DNA of 64,000 nucleotides from Symsagittifera roscoffensis (Eukaryota > Xenacoelomorpha > Acoela > Convolutidae): contig NC_087071.1 in the NCBI RefSeq assembly GCF_963678635.1, positions 26,337,378 to 26,401,377 of the forward strand. Direction: 5' to 3'. The translations under genes were made by a program, and so were the position numbers. Positions 42,440 to 54,118 of this stretch are shown piece by piece (position 1 is the first letter of the stretch; the number at the start of each line of letters is the position of its first letter). The notes under the pieces are model-generated. The model had not been told where the DNA came from, ran no database searches, and saw only the letters and a list, made by a program, of their open reading frames with translations.

Positions 42440-45438
42440 CTATTGATAAAATGTTGTACAAATCAAACAGACTGATTTTGAATTTTAATCATAATTGAAG
42501 TTTGGTTCTGATATAAAATTTTGAAAAATCTATGCATAATTCATTTTGATTGCCTAATATCAGAAAAGTTGCCAGGGAAGGAAGAACGGAATGATCGGTT
42601 CTGCTTGGTTGACAATAAAGTTGATGAAAACTTTAAACATCAAACTCGATGATTGATTTGAAATCAAAATAGTTGACAAAATGATTATATAAATACTCGA
42701 CCCTGATTGGTTGATATCAAAATCTTTTTAAAAATTTTTTAAGAAATAAATCTCGGTTCTGGTTGATTTTTCTGATCGATTTTTTTTTGGTTAACTTTTT
42801 TTAGCTGCACCAAACACACTGAAAATCATTCTGATTTTATGTACTATCAAAACAGTAATTTAACAATTTACTAATTTCAACCATTTTCATTTGATTTTTG
42901 CGAAGTTGGTTCAAATCTTACACAAAGTTTTCGCGATTTTTCAAAATCACACATTTTTTGTAATGTAACCTAAATTTCTTTCTTTAGTTGAGGTGCCGTC
43001 GCTCAAAATTAGAGAGAAAAATATATGTCTTGAGTGTGGCATATAGTTTATATTTAATATATTTTTTTGCCACATAATCGACACTGTGTGTTTTAAAGTG
43101 TTCAAACTGTAATTTTTATGAATATAGCAATGATGAGCTGAATTATCATATCTTAAAGAAGAAACTCTCAAGAAGAAACACGCATTTACTCTTGTTGTCA
43201 AAATTATGTAATGCAAAATGATCAAAAGTTCGCTGAGTTGTTTTTAAACGCGCTACATGAGAACCCTAATAGAACAGTTTTTAATAACATAGTAACAATG
43301 AGAGAACGTTGCATAATTAGTATTTTGAAAAATAGACTGAAAAATCTAGAAATCAAAACAAATTTGTAAATTTAAAAAATTTTGTTTTAAGGTTATGGTT
43401 GATGAGAAAACCAACACTAGCAACAATCGTAGTCATACTGTCATAAAATTTTTCATGGAAATCAGTCCGAAAGTTTTTATTTTACGGTAATAACTGCAAT
43501 GCGCACTGGTGGCAAAATTACTGAACTCATTCTGTCGTATCAATTTTTTGTTAAAAATGGCATAATTTAAGCGAACAAAAATAATCTGTAAGAATGGTAC
43601 TCGATTTTTATAAAACATCGACTAATTGAAACGTTTTGTCTAGTTTTCATTTTATAGTTTTCCTAAATTAGTGCATTTGAGTACAATCATATGGAGGCGC
43701 GTTTGTGAGCTACTGTTTGGATGTAGAAGTATACTGTTTTCAAAATTTTCAGAAAGTTTTTTGATAATTGACATAAAAAAAGAAAAGTTCGATAATTTTG
43801 CTATTTTTTGAACATTTACGGATGAAGATTAATTGAAAATAAGAAAGTTAAGTTCATTCCATTTAAAGTTTAAATCAACAATATATAATTATCTAATTCA
43901 AAGCCTTGATTTCTGAAACTCTTTTTTCAAAAACTGTTTTTGGTGCTAAACTTGCTTTGAATTAGTGAACGATTATTGAAATGATACACTCTTACATATT
44001 TTTCAATTTGAAGGTGGCATATCAAACAGAAACCTAGAAAAATCTAACTGGAAGTTTATCGGAAACATAAAATCCAACGTACAAACTCTAAACTTTTGGT
44101 AAATATCTGAAATTTACCGATGAGTTAACTAAAAGTCTGAAAACGTCAGAGATTCCAGGAGGTTTTGTTTGGAGTAATTCTATCCTGGAGACAAAATGAT
44201 TGCTTTCTTGATACAAATTTTCCAGTAAATTGTCTTTTTAATGAATAAAAAGCAAAAAAAAAACGTTATTTTTTGGAACATATTTGCTGAAGCATAAATT
44301 AGGCGTTTGCTTCCAAGGTATAAAAGTACCTAAATTGTCGTGGAATAGTTATAATAAAGTACTGCTGTATAGGCAATCCAGAGGCCTAACAGGATTCAGT
44401 CAGTACTTGTATAAATGAATAAGTAGAACAAACAAATTTTCTGTAAAATTGACCAATTCCATTAATTTTTTAAAGCGATTGATTGAAAAACATAAACAGT
44501 ATTTTTAGATTGATCTGGAAGTTCCCTTCAAATTTGTTTCATACATGAAACTAGGATGATAAGATGTGAGTTTATGGCAATTCAAATTTTGTCAGAAAAT
44601 GTACGGACTTTATTGCGTCTGATTGAGATGCAAGCGTTTCAATTTCAACTCTTTCAAAAAATTTTAGGTTGTAACTTGAAAAAAATCAGAGGTAGTATCG
44701 AATGCTGGTTTTTTTCAGGAAACTTTGAAAATAATTGCTAAAATAATCTTTTGAAATGATGTTTTTCTCCAAATACAAATCCTTTGGGACAAAAAAAATG
44801 TGCAATTTTTGTATAGAGAATTAAAGAAATTTTTGGAAAAGATGTTGGGACTAGTTTAAATGATTTGTACGTAAATTTTTTCAAATCTTGATTATAAAGA
44901 CAATTTTTCCGAGTTTTTGGAAGTTTCAGCCATATTTCAGCTTCGTTTCTGTAGGTTTAAGTCTAATTTTAGCTAGATAAAGCATTGCGTTAAGGAGAAA
45001 GAACACCATATAAAATAAGTTATAGCTCAAATTAGATCAAACCGCGTTTTGAAATTTCTACAGAAAAAATTGAAGAAAAGACGCAATTTTTGTCCTAATA
45101 CTCTTTTCATTGACTTACCCCGAATCAAAAAACACGCTATAATACGTTCATTCTAAAATATACATGTAACGCAATGTTGATATTCACCAAATTGACAACG
45201 TGCGCCAATTTTTTTTCCAAAAATTACACAAAAACCATTAAAAAATGTTTCTTGCCATTATCTTACCATTAGACAAACACTGACAATTTTTCAGTTCTAT
45301 TTCTATCTTAATACTTTAAAAGTTCTATAACCAACTTAATACCTAGCATTGGTGACCAGAAATCTATAACCTATGTTAATATATGGGTCTCCCATGCATT
45401 CCCACCCCCTCCCTGTGATCAGCTACAATCTCTACTAC
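42440..45438 (-). repeat. Right inverted arm
   Basis: Inverted partner of 35041-38080. The outer end carries, read inward, CCCATATATTAACATAGGTT, close to the terminus of the second element at 58336-58357. Confidence 0.7.
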
Positions 45439-45444
45439 TGAACA

Positions 45445-46682
45445 GTTTGTAACTGTTTTCACATATTGTGACATGAGCCTGATAGTTTTTGTTCATTGCA
45501 CCGTTTGTACTCAAGAAGTTTGGTGGCTTTTTTTAAAAGCGAACAAATTGGTTGTTCCGAGTTTTTCAGTAACACCAAGAAGATCCTTTCTTGCTGAAAA
45601 TTTCTGCGCCGCAGTCAAAAAAATGATTAAAAAGGCCAAGAATGGTAGTTTTGGGATTTTTTTGAGACTTTGACAAAAAAAACTCATTTATCTGTCGTGC
45701 CATTCCCTTCAAAAATTGTAGAAATGGCGCCTAAGGCTCTCTTACAAAATTTTTGGGTCAGTTTAATTGCTGCTGAGTGTCATAAAATAGCACTGCAGGA
45801 GAGGGGCAGAGATGGATTTAGGATTCTTTTCGGTGGGGGATTCAGGATTTTTTTGATGAGCGGTGGCGGGTGGTTGAAAGGGGATTTTCAAAAAAAAATT
45901 GATTTTTCGGGCTTTCTCAAATCGTAAATTGGTTTCCGAACTTTCGCAAATCACTAAGAAGACCTTACTTCGACTAAATTTTGCGTTTTTCAGCGCGTTT
46001 TTTTTTTGGCGGGCGCTCCTCAAAATTATAATATAATGGCGTCAAAAGCGCCTTTAGAAGATTTTTATAGTCAGATAGCCAAAAATGAATAGCCCAAAAT
46101 AGTGCAAAAGGGGGGTAATAGCCCAAGCGTCTCCCCCCCCCCCCCCAAATCCGCCGCTAATGTGGCGAGGCTTTGCGTGCCCAGAAGTTCAAAGCCCTGA
46201 GAGGGGGAAGTCAGATCTCCCACCCCTACCTAATTTCATTCCTAAATTGAAATCAGTTTACCAAAAACTGGATTAAAAATATTTATAAATTAGAAGATAA
46301 TAGGATAATGAAAGTGATATTAAAACTATATTGATACAAAACAATGTAATCAATGAAAAACGTAGAAAAATTGCACTAGTTTGAAGTAAGACGCGCACTG
46401 AAAACCGCTTCTGTCCATGATAAGATTACTAAAATTTTCTTGGAGAAACATTTTGCAAACAGTGTTTAACTTCAAGCCATTTTTGATTTTTTATAGGCAA
46501 AAAATCGAACCTTTTTAACAACCACCACCCCTTTGGTAATAAATTGTCACCCCTACAAGGAACTAGTTTCCCGGGTTGACCTAATTAGACCGAAAAAGCT
46601 AATCATACAGTTTCATAAAGTAAGCCAACAAAAATACAAATCATACATTATTTTTACACTTTGCTAAAATGAAGTCATTAAG
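45445..46682. other. Intergenic DNA with GC-richer repeat-like stretch and C-run
   Basis: About 45800-46170 is richer in G and C and contains degenerate GGATTTAGGATT / GGATTCAGGATT words and a run of about 17 C near 46133-46148. ORFs at 45670-46023 overlap on both strands and look like chance. No gene is supported. Confidence 0.4.
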
Positions 46683-47677
46683 TTTTTTAAGAACTTCCTC
46701 TTGTTTCGGCATAAATTTTGGTGTAACGTCATAAAAAACAGTTGTCCAAAAAATGTTAATCATAGAATTTCGATAGATGGAAATTCTATGACTAGCTATT
46801 TTTTATGGCGACAGCAAGAGATTTTTGTGGCGACAGCAAGAGATTTCTTAATGGCGACAGCAAATTTTAGTTTGGTTTGTTTTTTTTTAATCCCAGAACA
46901 AATTTTGTACTCAAACGAAACTTTTTTGATTCGTAATTAATTTTTTGTTTTCATAACGTAGTCCTGGATACACAAAAACACACTTTTCCCCTTTTTTCAA
47001 GATAACTTTATTTAAAAAACGCTCAAAAAGCATATTTATTTTGCATGGCTTGATTTTTTATACCTTGATCAAGGCATGATTAATAAAAAAACTCAAAATT
47101 AAAACATCACCTTTGAAAATGTTGGCCTATTTTGTTTTCATTATATCATTTGCTTGAGAAAAAACTAAGACAATTCAGGCCGTATCCGATGCATTGTAAT
47201 TGGGAGACGTTCTCACGTTTGCTGACTCTACTTTTTGAGTAACCAAGATATTTGCCACTTGTGTTCGATTACTATCATAACCCAAAAATTCTGAAAAATT
47301 AAATTTTCAAAAATCGAAAGCTTTTGGTTATTGGGAAAAGACTATTTATATTGTTTGCATATATGAAAAATCACCAATCATTGACCTTATATAGCATGGA
47401 AATTGTATGATTTGCAACTTTCCTTATATAGAATGGTATGCTTAGCTTTTTTGGTCAACCCATGTCAGCGATTAAGCACAGAAGAGCATGATTTTGCTCT
47501 TTCACACATGTTCTTTCACGACAAGGCATGAAACATAAATTATTAAAACACATGAATGAAAAAAGAAATCATTAGCATAGTTTCACGCACTTTTCCGGGC
47601 TCTTTCACAAATTTCCGGACTCTTTACAATTTTCTGGCATCTCTCCCTCAGAAAGAGCAAAAGTATACTCTTCAACT

Positions 47678-47785
47678 GTTAGAACATAGTTGAAGATGGC
47701 CTCGGGCAAAAGAGCCGCACTCGGACACTTCCTGCCCTCAGGCCGGGCTTTTTTTCCCTAGGGCATCTTTCAACTATGTTCTAAC
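47678..47785. repeat. 108-bp near-palindromic hairpin, copy 1
   Basis: GTTAGAACATAGTTGAAGATGGCC at the left end is mirrored by the right end (GGGCATCTTTCAACTATGTTCTAAC on the plus strand), and the inner part also pairs (AAAAGAGCC with GGGCTTTTTTT). It could be a small MITE, or if transcribed a long hairpin RNA. About 30 bp downstream is a B-box-like GGTTCAAATCGC (47814-47825), so pol III transcription of a SINE is an alternative. Confidence 0.6.
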
Positions 47786-48090
47786 TACTACAGAGAATAT
47801 TTTATGAATTACTGGTTCAAATCGCACGTGCCCTGCAATTTGTGAGGTGAGCCCTTGCAAGTAAGTCATAGCTGAAAGGGCGCTGAAAATATGCGCTCAT
47901 GTCAACCTAATTAATTAACCTGCGGGTTAGGCCTCCGAGCTTGTTGACTAAATAGAAGAAAAAAAAATTTTTTTTACCTGGTCACGAACCTGCAAAAAGG
48001 GGAAATAGATAAAAAGATCCGAAACATCATGTATATTTTTAGAAAGAGTATCAAATTTTCTTGTTGTTAAGAAAAAGAGGCTGTTTTGTG

Positions 48091-48387
48091 TCAAAAACAC
48101 AGTTTTATTGAAAGCCTCTTAATTTTTTCATTTTCTTGATTATTTAGAATGAACAAAAAATAATTCAAGACTGAAAAATATTTAAACTGGTTTCCGAACT
48201 GTTTTTGAAATCTAAAAAGAAAAACTAGTTTTTGTTCTGACTCTCGAAAAAATGCAGAAAATTTAAATTTGTTTTCGGTCTCGTTCAGTTTTCTGTCTTT
48301 GTTTAGTTGACCTTCGGCCGATGAAAAATAGCAAAGAATATTCCAGATCGAAAAGAGCAATACAATAGTAGAGCACTTGAGATCCAT
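48091..48387 (-). CDS. Possible secreted-protein exon, copy 1
   Basis: 98 codons from an ATG with a plausible signal peptide: M-D-L-K-C, a hydrophobic core V-L-L-F-S-I-W-N-I-L-C-Y-F, and a cleavage-like S-S-A-E-G. The rest is Lys/Phe-rich and does not resemble a known domain; coding may stop soon after the signal peptide at an intron. The duplicate at 50080-50376 differs by one residue (V to L). Confidence 0.3.
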   Translation of the reverse strand: MDLKCSTIVLLFSIWNILCYFSSAEGQLNKDRKLNETENKFKFSAFFRESEQKLVFLFRFQKQFGNQFKYFSVLNYFLFILNNQENEKIKRLSIKLCF

Positions 48388-49666
48388 ACTGTAAAATTTT
48401 CCAATTTAGTAATTAGAAAAAATATGATTTAAATCTAACCGATAATGGGAAAGTGAGTTATGTTAAGTAGAGTTGAAATCTAAGCCAATTGCTCATAAAA
48501 AAATCAGGAAAAGTAAGATCACTTTCTTTAAACATTTGTCTGAGCGACTACCCTCTTTTAAAATATTTTCTAGTTTTGTTTTCTATTTAATTAGACTCTT
48601 AATAAAATATTTCTTTTAGTGATCATTATCAAAAGCTGTTTAGTATCTTCTAAAAAAACGCAGCTTTTGAAGTTTTTAAGAACTTCCTCTTGTTTCGGCA
48701 TAAATTTTGGTGTAACGTCATAAAAAACAGTTGTCCAAAAAATGTTAATCATAGAATTTCGATAGATGGAAATTCTATGACTAGCTATTTTTTATGGCGA
48801 CAGCAAGAGATTTTTGTGGCGACAGCAAGAGATTTCTTAATGGCGACAGCAAATTTTAGTTTGGTTTGTTTTTTTTTAATCCCAGAACAAATTTTGTACT
48901 CAAACGAAACTTTTTTGATTCGTAATTAATTTTTTGTTTTCATAACGTAGTCCTGGATACACAAAAACACACTTTTCCCCTTTTTTCAAGATAACTTTAT
49001 TTAAAAAACGCTCAAAAAGCATATTTATTTTGCATGGCTTGATTTTTTATACCTTGATCAAGGCATGATTAATAAAAAAACTCAAAATTAAAACATCACC
49101 TTTGAAAATGTTGGCCTATTTTGTTTTCATTATATCATTTGCTTGAGAAAAAACTAAGACAATTCAGGCCGTATCCGATGCATTGTAATTGGGAGACGTT
49201 CTCACGTTTGCTGACTCTACTTTTTGAGTAACCAAGATATTTGCCACTTGTGTTCGATTACTATCATAACCCAAAAATTCTGAAAAATTAAATTTTCAAA
49301 AATCGAAAGCTTTTGGTTATTGGGAAAAGACTATTTATATTGTTTGCATATATGAAAAATCACCAATCATTGACCTTATATAGCATGGAAATTGTATGAT
49401 TTGCAACTTTCCTTATATAGAATGGTATGCTTAGCTTTTTTGGTCAACCCATGTCAGCGATTAAGCACAGAAGAGCATGATTTTGCTCTTTCACACATGT
49501 TCTTTCACGACAAGGCATGAAACATAAATTATTAAAACACATGAATGAAAAAAGAAATCATTAGCATAGTTTCACGCACTTTTCCGGGCTCTTTCACAAA
49601 TTTCCGGACTCTTTACAATTTTCTGGCATCTCTCCCTCAGAAAGAGCAAAAGTATACTCTTCAACT

Positions 49667-49774
49667 GTTAGAACATAGTTGAAGATGGCCTCGGGCAAAA
49701 GAGCCGCACTCGGACACTTCCTGCCCTCAGGCCGGGCTTTTTTTCCCTAGGGCATCTTTCAACTATGTTCTAAC
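49667..49774. repeat. 108-bp hairpin, copy 2
   Basis: Identical by my reading to 47678-47785, carried by the tandem duplication. The B-box-like word is at 49803-49814. Confidence 0.6.
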
Positions 49775-50079
49775 TACTACAGAGAATATTTTATGAATTA
49801 CTGGTTCAAATCGCACGTGCCCTGCAATTTGTGAGGTGAGCCCTTGCAAGTAAGTCATAGCTGAAAGGGCGCTGAAAATATGCGCTCATGTCAACCTAAT
49901 TAATTAACCTGCGGGTTAGGCCTCCGAGCTTGTTGACTAAATAGAAGAAAAAAAAATTTTTTTTACCTGGTCACGAACCTGCAAAAAGGGGAAATAGATA
50001 AAAAGATCCGAAACATCATGTATATTTTTAGAAAGAGTATCAAATTTTCTTGTTGTTAAGAAAAAGAGGCTGTTTTGTG

Positions 50080-50376
50080 TCAAAAACACAGTTTTATTGA
50101 AAGCCTCTTAATTTTTTCATTTTCTTGATTATTTAGAATGAACAAAAAATAATTCAAGACTGAAAAATATTTAAACTGGTTTCCGAACTGTTTTTGAAAT
50201 CTAAAAAGAAAAACTAGTTTTTGTTCTGACTCTCGAAAAAATGCAGAAAATTTAAATTTGTTTTCGGTCTCGTTCAGTTTTCTGTCTTTGTTTAGTTGAC
50301 CTTCGGCCGATGAAAAATAGCAAAGAATATTCCAGATCGAAAAGAGCAATAAAATAGTAGAGCACTTGAGATCCAT
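50080..50376 (-). CDS. Possible secreted-protein exon, copy 2
   Basis: Same as 48091-48387 with one amino-acid change in the signal peptide core. Confidence 0.3.
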   Translation of the reverse strand: MDLKCSTILLLFSIWNILCYFSSAEGQLNKDRKLNETENKFKFSAFFRESEQKLVFLFRFQKQFGNQFKYFSVLNYFLFILNNQENEKIKRLSIKLCF

Positions 50377-50660
50377 ACTGTAAAATTTTCCAATTTAGTA
50401 ATTAGAAAAAATATGATTTAAATCTAACCGATAATGGGAAAGTGAGTAATGTTAAGTAGAGTTGAAATCTAAGCCAATTGCTCATAAAAAAATCAGGAAA
50501 AGTAAGATCACTTTCTTTAAACATTTGTCTGAGCGACTACCCTCTTTTAAAATATTTTCTAGTTTTGTTTTCTATTTAATTAGACTCTTAATAAAATATT
50601 TCTTTTAGTGATCATTATCAAAAGCTGTTTGGTATCTTCTAAAAAAACGCAGCTTTTGAA

Positions 50661-53281
50661 GTTTTTGGCATGAAAACAGATAAACAGCACAATTTAAGAT
50701 AAGTAGATTACATAATTCCAGTTCGTTTTCCAGTTTTCTCTCCACAATTTTGACGTGCAAAAGATAAGAAATATTTACTCTTCCCACAATGAATTGAGAG
50801 TGGAAATTTTTGGTCCTAAGTCCAGCAGAGTCAAAAGTGATAACTGGAACTTTTTTGTTTAGTGTTCAAAATCAAAACTGAAAACTGGAATTATTTGGTT
50901 TTGTGTCCAGTAATAAATGCTAGGAGATCAAAAAATCATAAACAAGATTCCATCGCAGCATTTCACAGGTGCAAAGCCAGGTTTAAAATTACTAATGCAA
51001 GCAATTTGCTATCAGGTTGGGTTAACCTCCACACAAGGACATCGCTTTTCAAACAATTTCACATATGGAGCCTATGACAAAACGCTAGTCATACATTTCC
51101 ATAGTATGAAAGTTGTATGGCTATCAATTTTTTCGAAAATTGTTTTTCATCTTCTTGATTTTTGAAATGCTTTTCAAATTAAAGGTGAATACGTTATAGT
51201 TGACACAACGTTCTAAATAAAACAAAAAACTTTACACGTTTTTTCCGTAAAAAAACGCTAGTCACACTATTTTGTACAATGACAATTGTCTGACCAGGGT
51301 TTTTGTTTTCAAAAGTTGCCGAAAAAATCCAACGAGGGGGAAAGTTTTTTGTTCTATTGTTCAGCCACAAAATCATTTCAATACGCAAACGAGCCTTTTC
51401 CAAAAAAAAACTTTTGCAGGCAAAAATATTTTTCTATGTCTTTTATTAAGTCGAGAGAAGTTTTTTTTACCCAAAATAACATAGATCAGAATGCGTATTT
51501 TGTGCGAAGCCAGGCTTTAAATAATTTAATTTGCATTTAATCTTTTTACATTGAGATTTAAGGAATTTACGTTATTATAAACTAACATGTGTATGTTCTG
51601 ATAATTTTGTAAGATTTAGTTTGAATTACTTAATTTTTGGTCGAGACTTCTTCTAAAACAATCGATGAAAATTGCAATGCTTTATTTGTAGACTTTAGGT
51701 TCATGTGTATACGCATGAAACTATCTGAAAAAAAAAGAAAAAAGAGAAAGTGTTAAACATTTTTTCTACTAAAATGGTTTTCATCTTAACTTTAAGTTAG
51801 TCATAGTCCATATTGAAACAATGAATTGATTCAACTAAGTTTATCTGATAGATTATGTCTGTTGATTGCACACTAAACACATAGAAAACTAGAAAATCTA
51901 TAAATTACAAGAAATCAAAAAAAAATTCTTTTCCAACTGTTGCGAAGCTCTGCTTTGCCTCTTTATTCGGTATGTTGTGTTCATTCGCAATTAAACAATT
52001 CTCATATACTCACCCGCAATCAGTAAAAAGAGAAAATAATTCATTATATTACAACTATAACTGTCATTTTAGCAAAATTATAATCAATTTTAAGCGCCAA
52101 TTTTAGCTGTTTAAATGATTTATAATCCATTGTGATGATACCATTTTTGGTGTTATTTTAATAACTTATAATAATTTCTAATTGAGTATAACTTTTCCAA
52201 AAATCTCTTTTACTCTGTTTTAATCTCTTTTAATCTATTATAATCTATTATAAAAGATTATATTCCTTTTTTCTATCAAAAATTGTTGTTAATGGAAAGT
52301 AACTTAGCTATTCTACATAAAACCACAGTAAAATAAGTAAGAAGTTACAACTCAGTAAACAATAAACATTAAACAGTAAGCAGCAAGAAAGTAAAGAGTA
52401 AAAAGTAAACAACAAGAAAGTGAAACGTACACAGTAAGAAAAGATACCATTTGAGAGCACACAAAACAAAACAAAAAAAAACGAAATGAAGCGATGGCGT
52501 TTTTTGACTAGTAATCGATTTTAATAGAATAAAAAGGATTATATTTCCAAATAACTTTATAAAAACGATTATAATCAATTATATTGAGCTTTTTTGTTTC
52601 TGAAAACAGTAAAATCCATTAAACCGATTATAATCGATTCTTCTTGAAATTTATGAAGACTGACAATAAAAATCCATTTCATTATATTCTATCAGTTTCT
52701 CTTTAGCTTCTCTTTATACTGAGTGCGGGCAGTGCATATTTGAGAATGCTAGGGTAAGCTGGCATGTGGACCAAAAATTCACAACAAAGCATACTTTACT
52801 TCAAGGAAAGACACACTAAAGTTTAATGCAACTCAAGTTTTTTCATTATAAAAGTTAATTAGTAGTCATTGACACGTTTATTTTTGCTGAAAATGTGTGT
52901 TTCAATTACAAGCTTTTTACACTATTTTTTACGAGCTTGAGAAGACGAGTTTTCAAAAAATAAAAAATATATGGTGATGATCTTTGATGTAGAAAACTAG
53001 CACGGTAACACAAAATGAGACAGATTTGTTCAGTTTTGACAATTAAGCAAAACTAAAAAATGTAGAAAGCAAAATAATGAAAACTTTGATTATTTTTCAT
53101 GTTATATAATCTATGCATCCTATATTTTTTTTTTTCAGATCAATCATCAGTTCAATTTAAATAGGAGCAGCAGTTTTTTCTAAAGGTTCCTGAAAACGTA
53201 TAGAGTTGTCAAAAAAGGTTGTCAAAACAATTGACGTATATATTTTCCAGGTCAGTAGTAAAGTATTTCTCATAGAGTTGC
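50661..53281. other. AT-rich intergenic DNA with simple repeats
   Basis: No gene is supported. Degenerate runs include ATCTATTATAATCTATTATA near 52232-52255, purine-rich AGTAA/GTAAA runs at 52360-52450, and GATTATAATC palindrome words near 52545-52640. A pyrimidine tract ending in CAG at about 53126-53139 resembles a splice acceptor. Confidence 0.45.
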
Positions 53282-53467
53282 ATGATTTCTTCATCCTTTT
53301 TCATAGCCGTCTTAGTAGTGAGTGCAGTTGCTCTTTTGCAACCAGATAGTTATTGGTCATTTTCACCTTCACTTTTCACGGTAGATTTATATTGTAGCAA
53401 TCTCTGTCATGCTCAATGCTTTATTCCATCAAACTTTGTTGGAGTGTGCAATTTTCCGATAATGTAG
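53282..53467 (+). CDS. Possible small secreted Cys-containing peptide, 61 codons
   Basis: An ATG opens a signal-peptide-like start (F-F-I-A-V-L-V-V-S-A-V-A-L-L), a short spacer, and a C-terminal part with four Cys (C-S-N-L-C-H-A-Q-C then G-V-C). The C-x3-C-x3-C-x9-C spacing recalls the first half of invertebrate defensin-like peptides, but the usual last Cys are absent and the frame ends soon after. It may be an exon that splices onward, a decayed gene or chance. Confidence 0.3.
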   Translation: MISSSFFIAVLVVSAVALLQPDSYWSFSPSLFTVDLYCSNLCHAQCFIPSNFVGVCNFPIM

Positions 53468-53905
53468 CATTGTTGACTGCGTAGAAGCCTGTTTTTTTGT
53501 GGGTTCCTTTATTTCAGTGAGAGAAGCGTCTTCTTTTTTGGTCGTGTAAATGAGTTTAGTCAAATGAAAAATTGACTAAGTCACATGAGCGGGCCAGTAA
53601 CTTTCTTTTACAGATTTTTCACCGCGAAGGGTTGCCTGTATGAAATCTCCGTATTCGCATAGACAATTCTAAAATAATCTAAAATGGCTGTATGCCGATT
53701 AGCTGTTGATCTAAATGACATTACTTGATGATCTTGTAGACATGCCCAAAGAGTTGTCGTTTTTTAGCCTGTACAAAGATAAACTGAATAATTCGGGTTT
53801 CTGGTTAGTTGATATTGCTTTGTCGCATGATGATATTGTCCTGTTTCGTTTGAAGTCGCTGGTTCTATGTCCATGTTTTTGCCCACTTGGGACTCGTGAT
53901 TCAAT
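53468..53905. other. Non-coding stretch between candidate exon and gag scrap
   Basis: Broken frames. The minus strand may hold further decayed sequence continuing the gag-like fragment, but stops are frequent. Confidence 0.3.
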
Positions 53906-54118
53906 TTATGCCTGTTTGAGTGTAGCGTATTCGAGGTCGTGCAGAATGTAGAGTTCTTTCCATTTAATTAGTAAACCTACTGGGAGCTTTGAGCGAGCAA
54001 GTCGGCTTAGAATACTAGGTTTTAAGTCAACTGTGTAGCCAATGATTTCGAAATTGTGAATTACTATCCTAACACAAGCAGAGTATTCGATAGAGCCATG
54101 TAGTTTGGTCAGAACCAA
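53906..54118 (-). pseudogene. gag: Gag-like fragment, probably BEL/Pao class
   Basis: 70 codons with an alternating hydrophobic pattern matching the Gag region of BEL/Pao elements: a conserved Cys in A-C-V-R-I, then L-S-R-L-A-R-S-K-L-P and a W-K-E-L near the end, equivalent to the K-L-P...W...L signature of those Gags. It ends at a stop. No protease or RT is found near it, so it is a scrap. Confidence 0.4.

Larger units (their letters stand above)
35034..45444. mobile_element. Old Polinton-like DNA element with about 3-kb inverted arms
   Basis: The left side from 35041 and the right side ending about 45438 are inverted copies of each other. Matches can be followed inward in register through 35091/45387, 35590/44900, 36140/44345, 37600/42985 and 37960/42560. 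TGAACA occurs at both 35034-35039 and 45439-45444, a candidate 6-bp target duplication, and the left end starts AG; both fit Polinton/Maverick elements, which make 6-bp duplications. Inside is a gene fragment shared with the second element at the window end. The arms look roughly two-thirds identical, so the element is old. Typical Polinton inverted repeats are under about 1 kb; arms of 3 kb are unusual. Confidence 0.7.
46683..48671. repeat. Tandem duplication, copy 1 (1,989 bp)
   Basis: Repeats at 48672-50660 with only a handful of differences by my reading (for example C/A near 48363/50352, T/A near 48457/50446, A/G near 48642/50631). The junctions share the short word AGTTTTT, fitting unequal repair at microhomology. 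Confidence 0.95.
48672..50660. repeat. Tandem duplication, copy 2
   Basis: See copy 1. It could also be an assembly artefact, although the few differences argue for two real copies. Confidence 0.9.

Noticed and set aside
45670-46023. Opposed ORFs in the GC-richer stretch
   Set aside because: Both lie in low-complexity repeat-like DNA and mirror each other.
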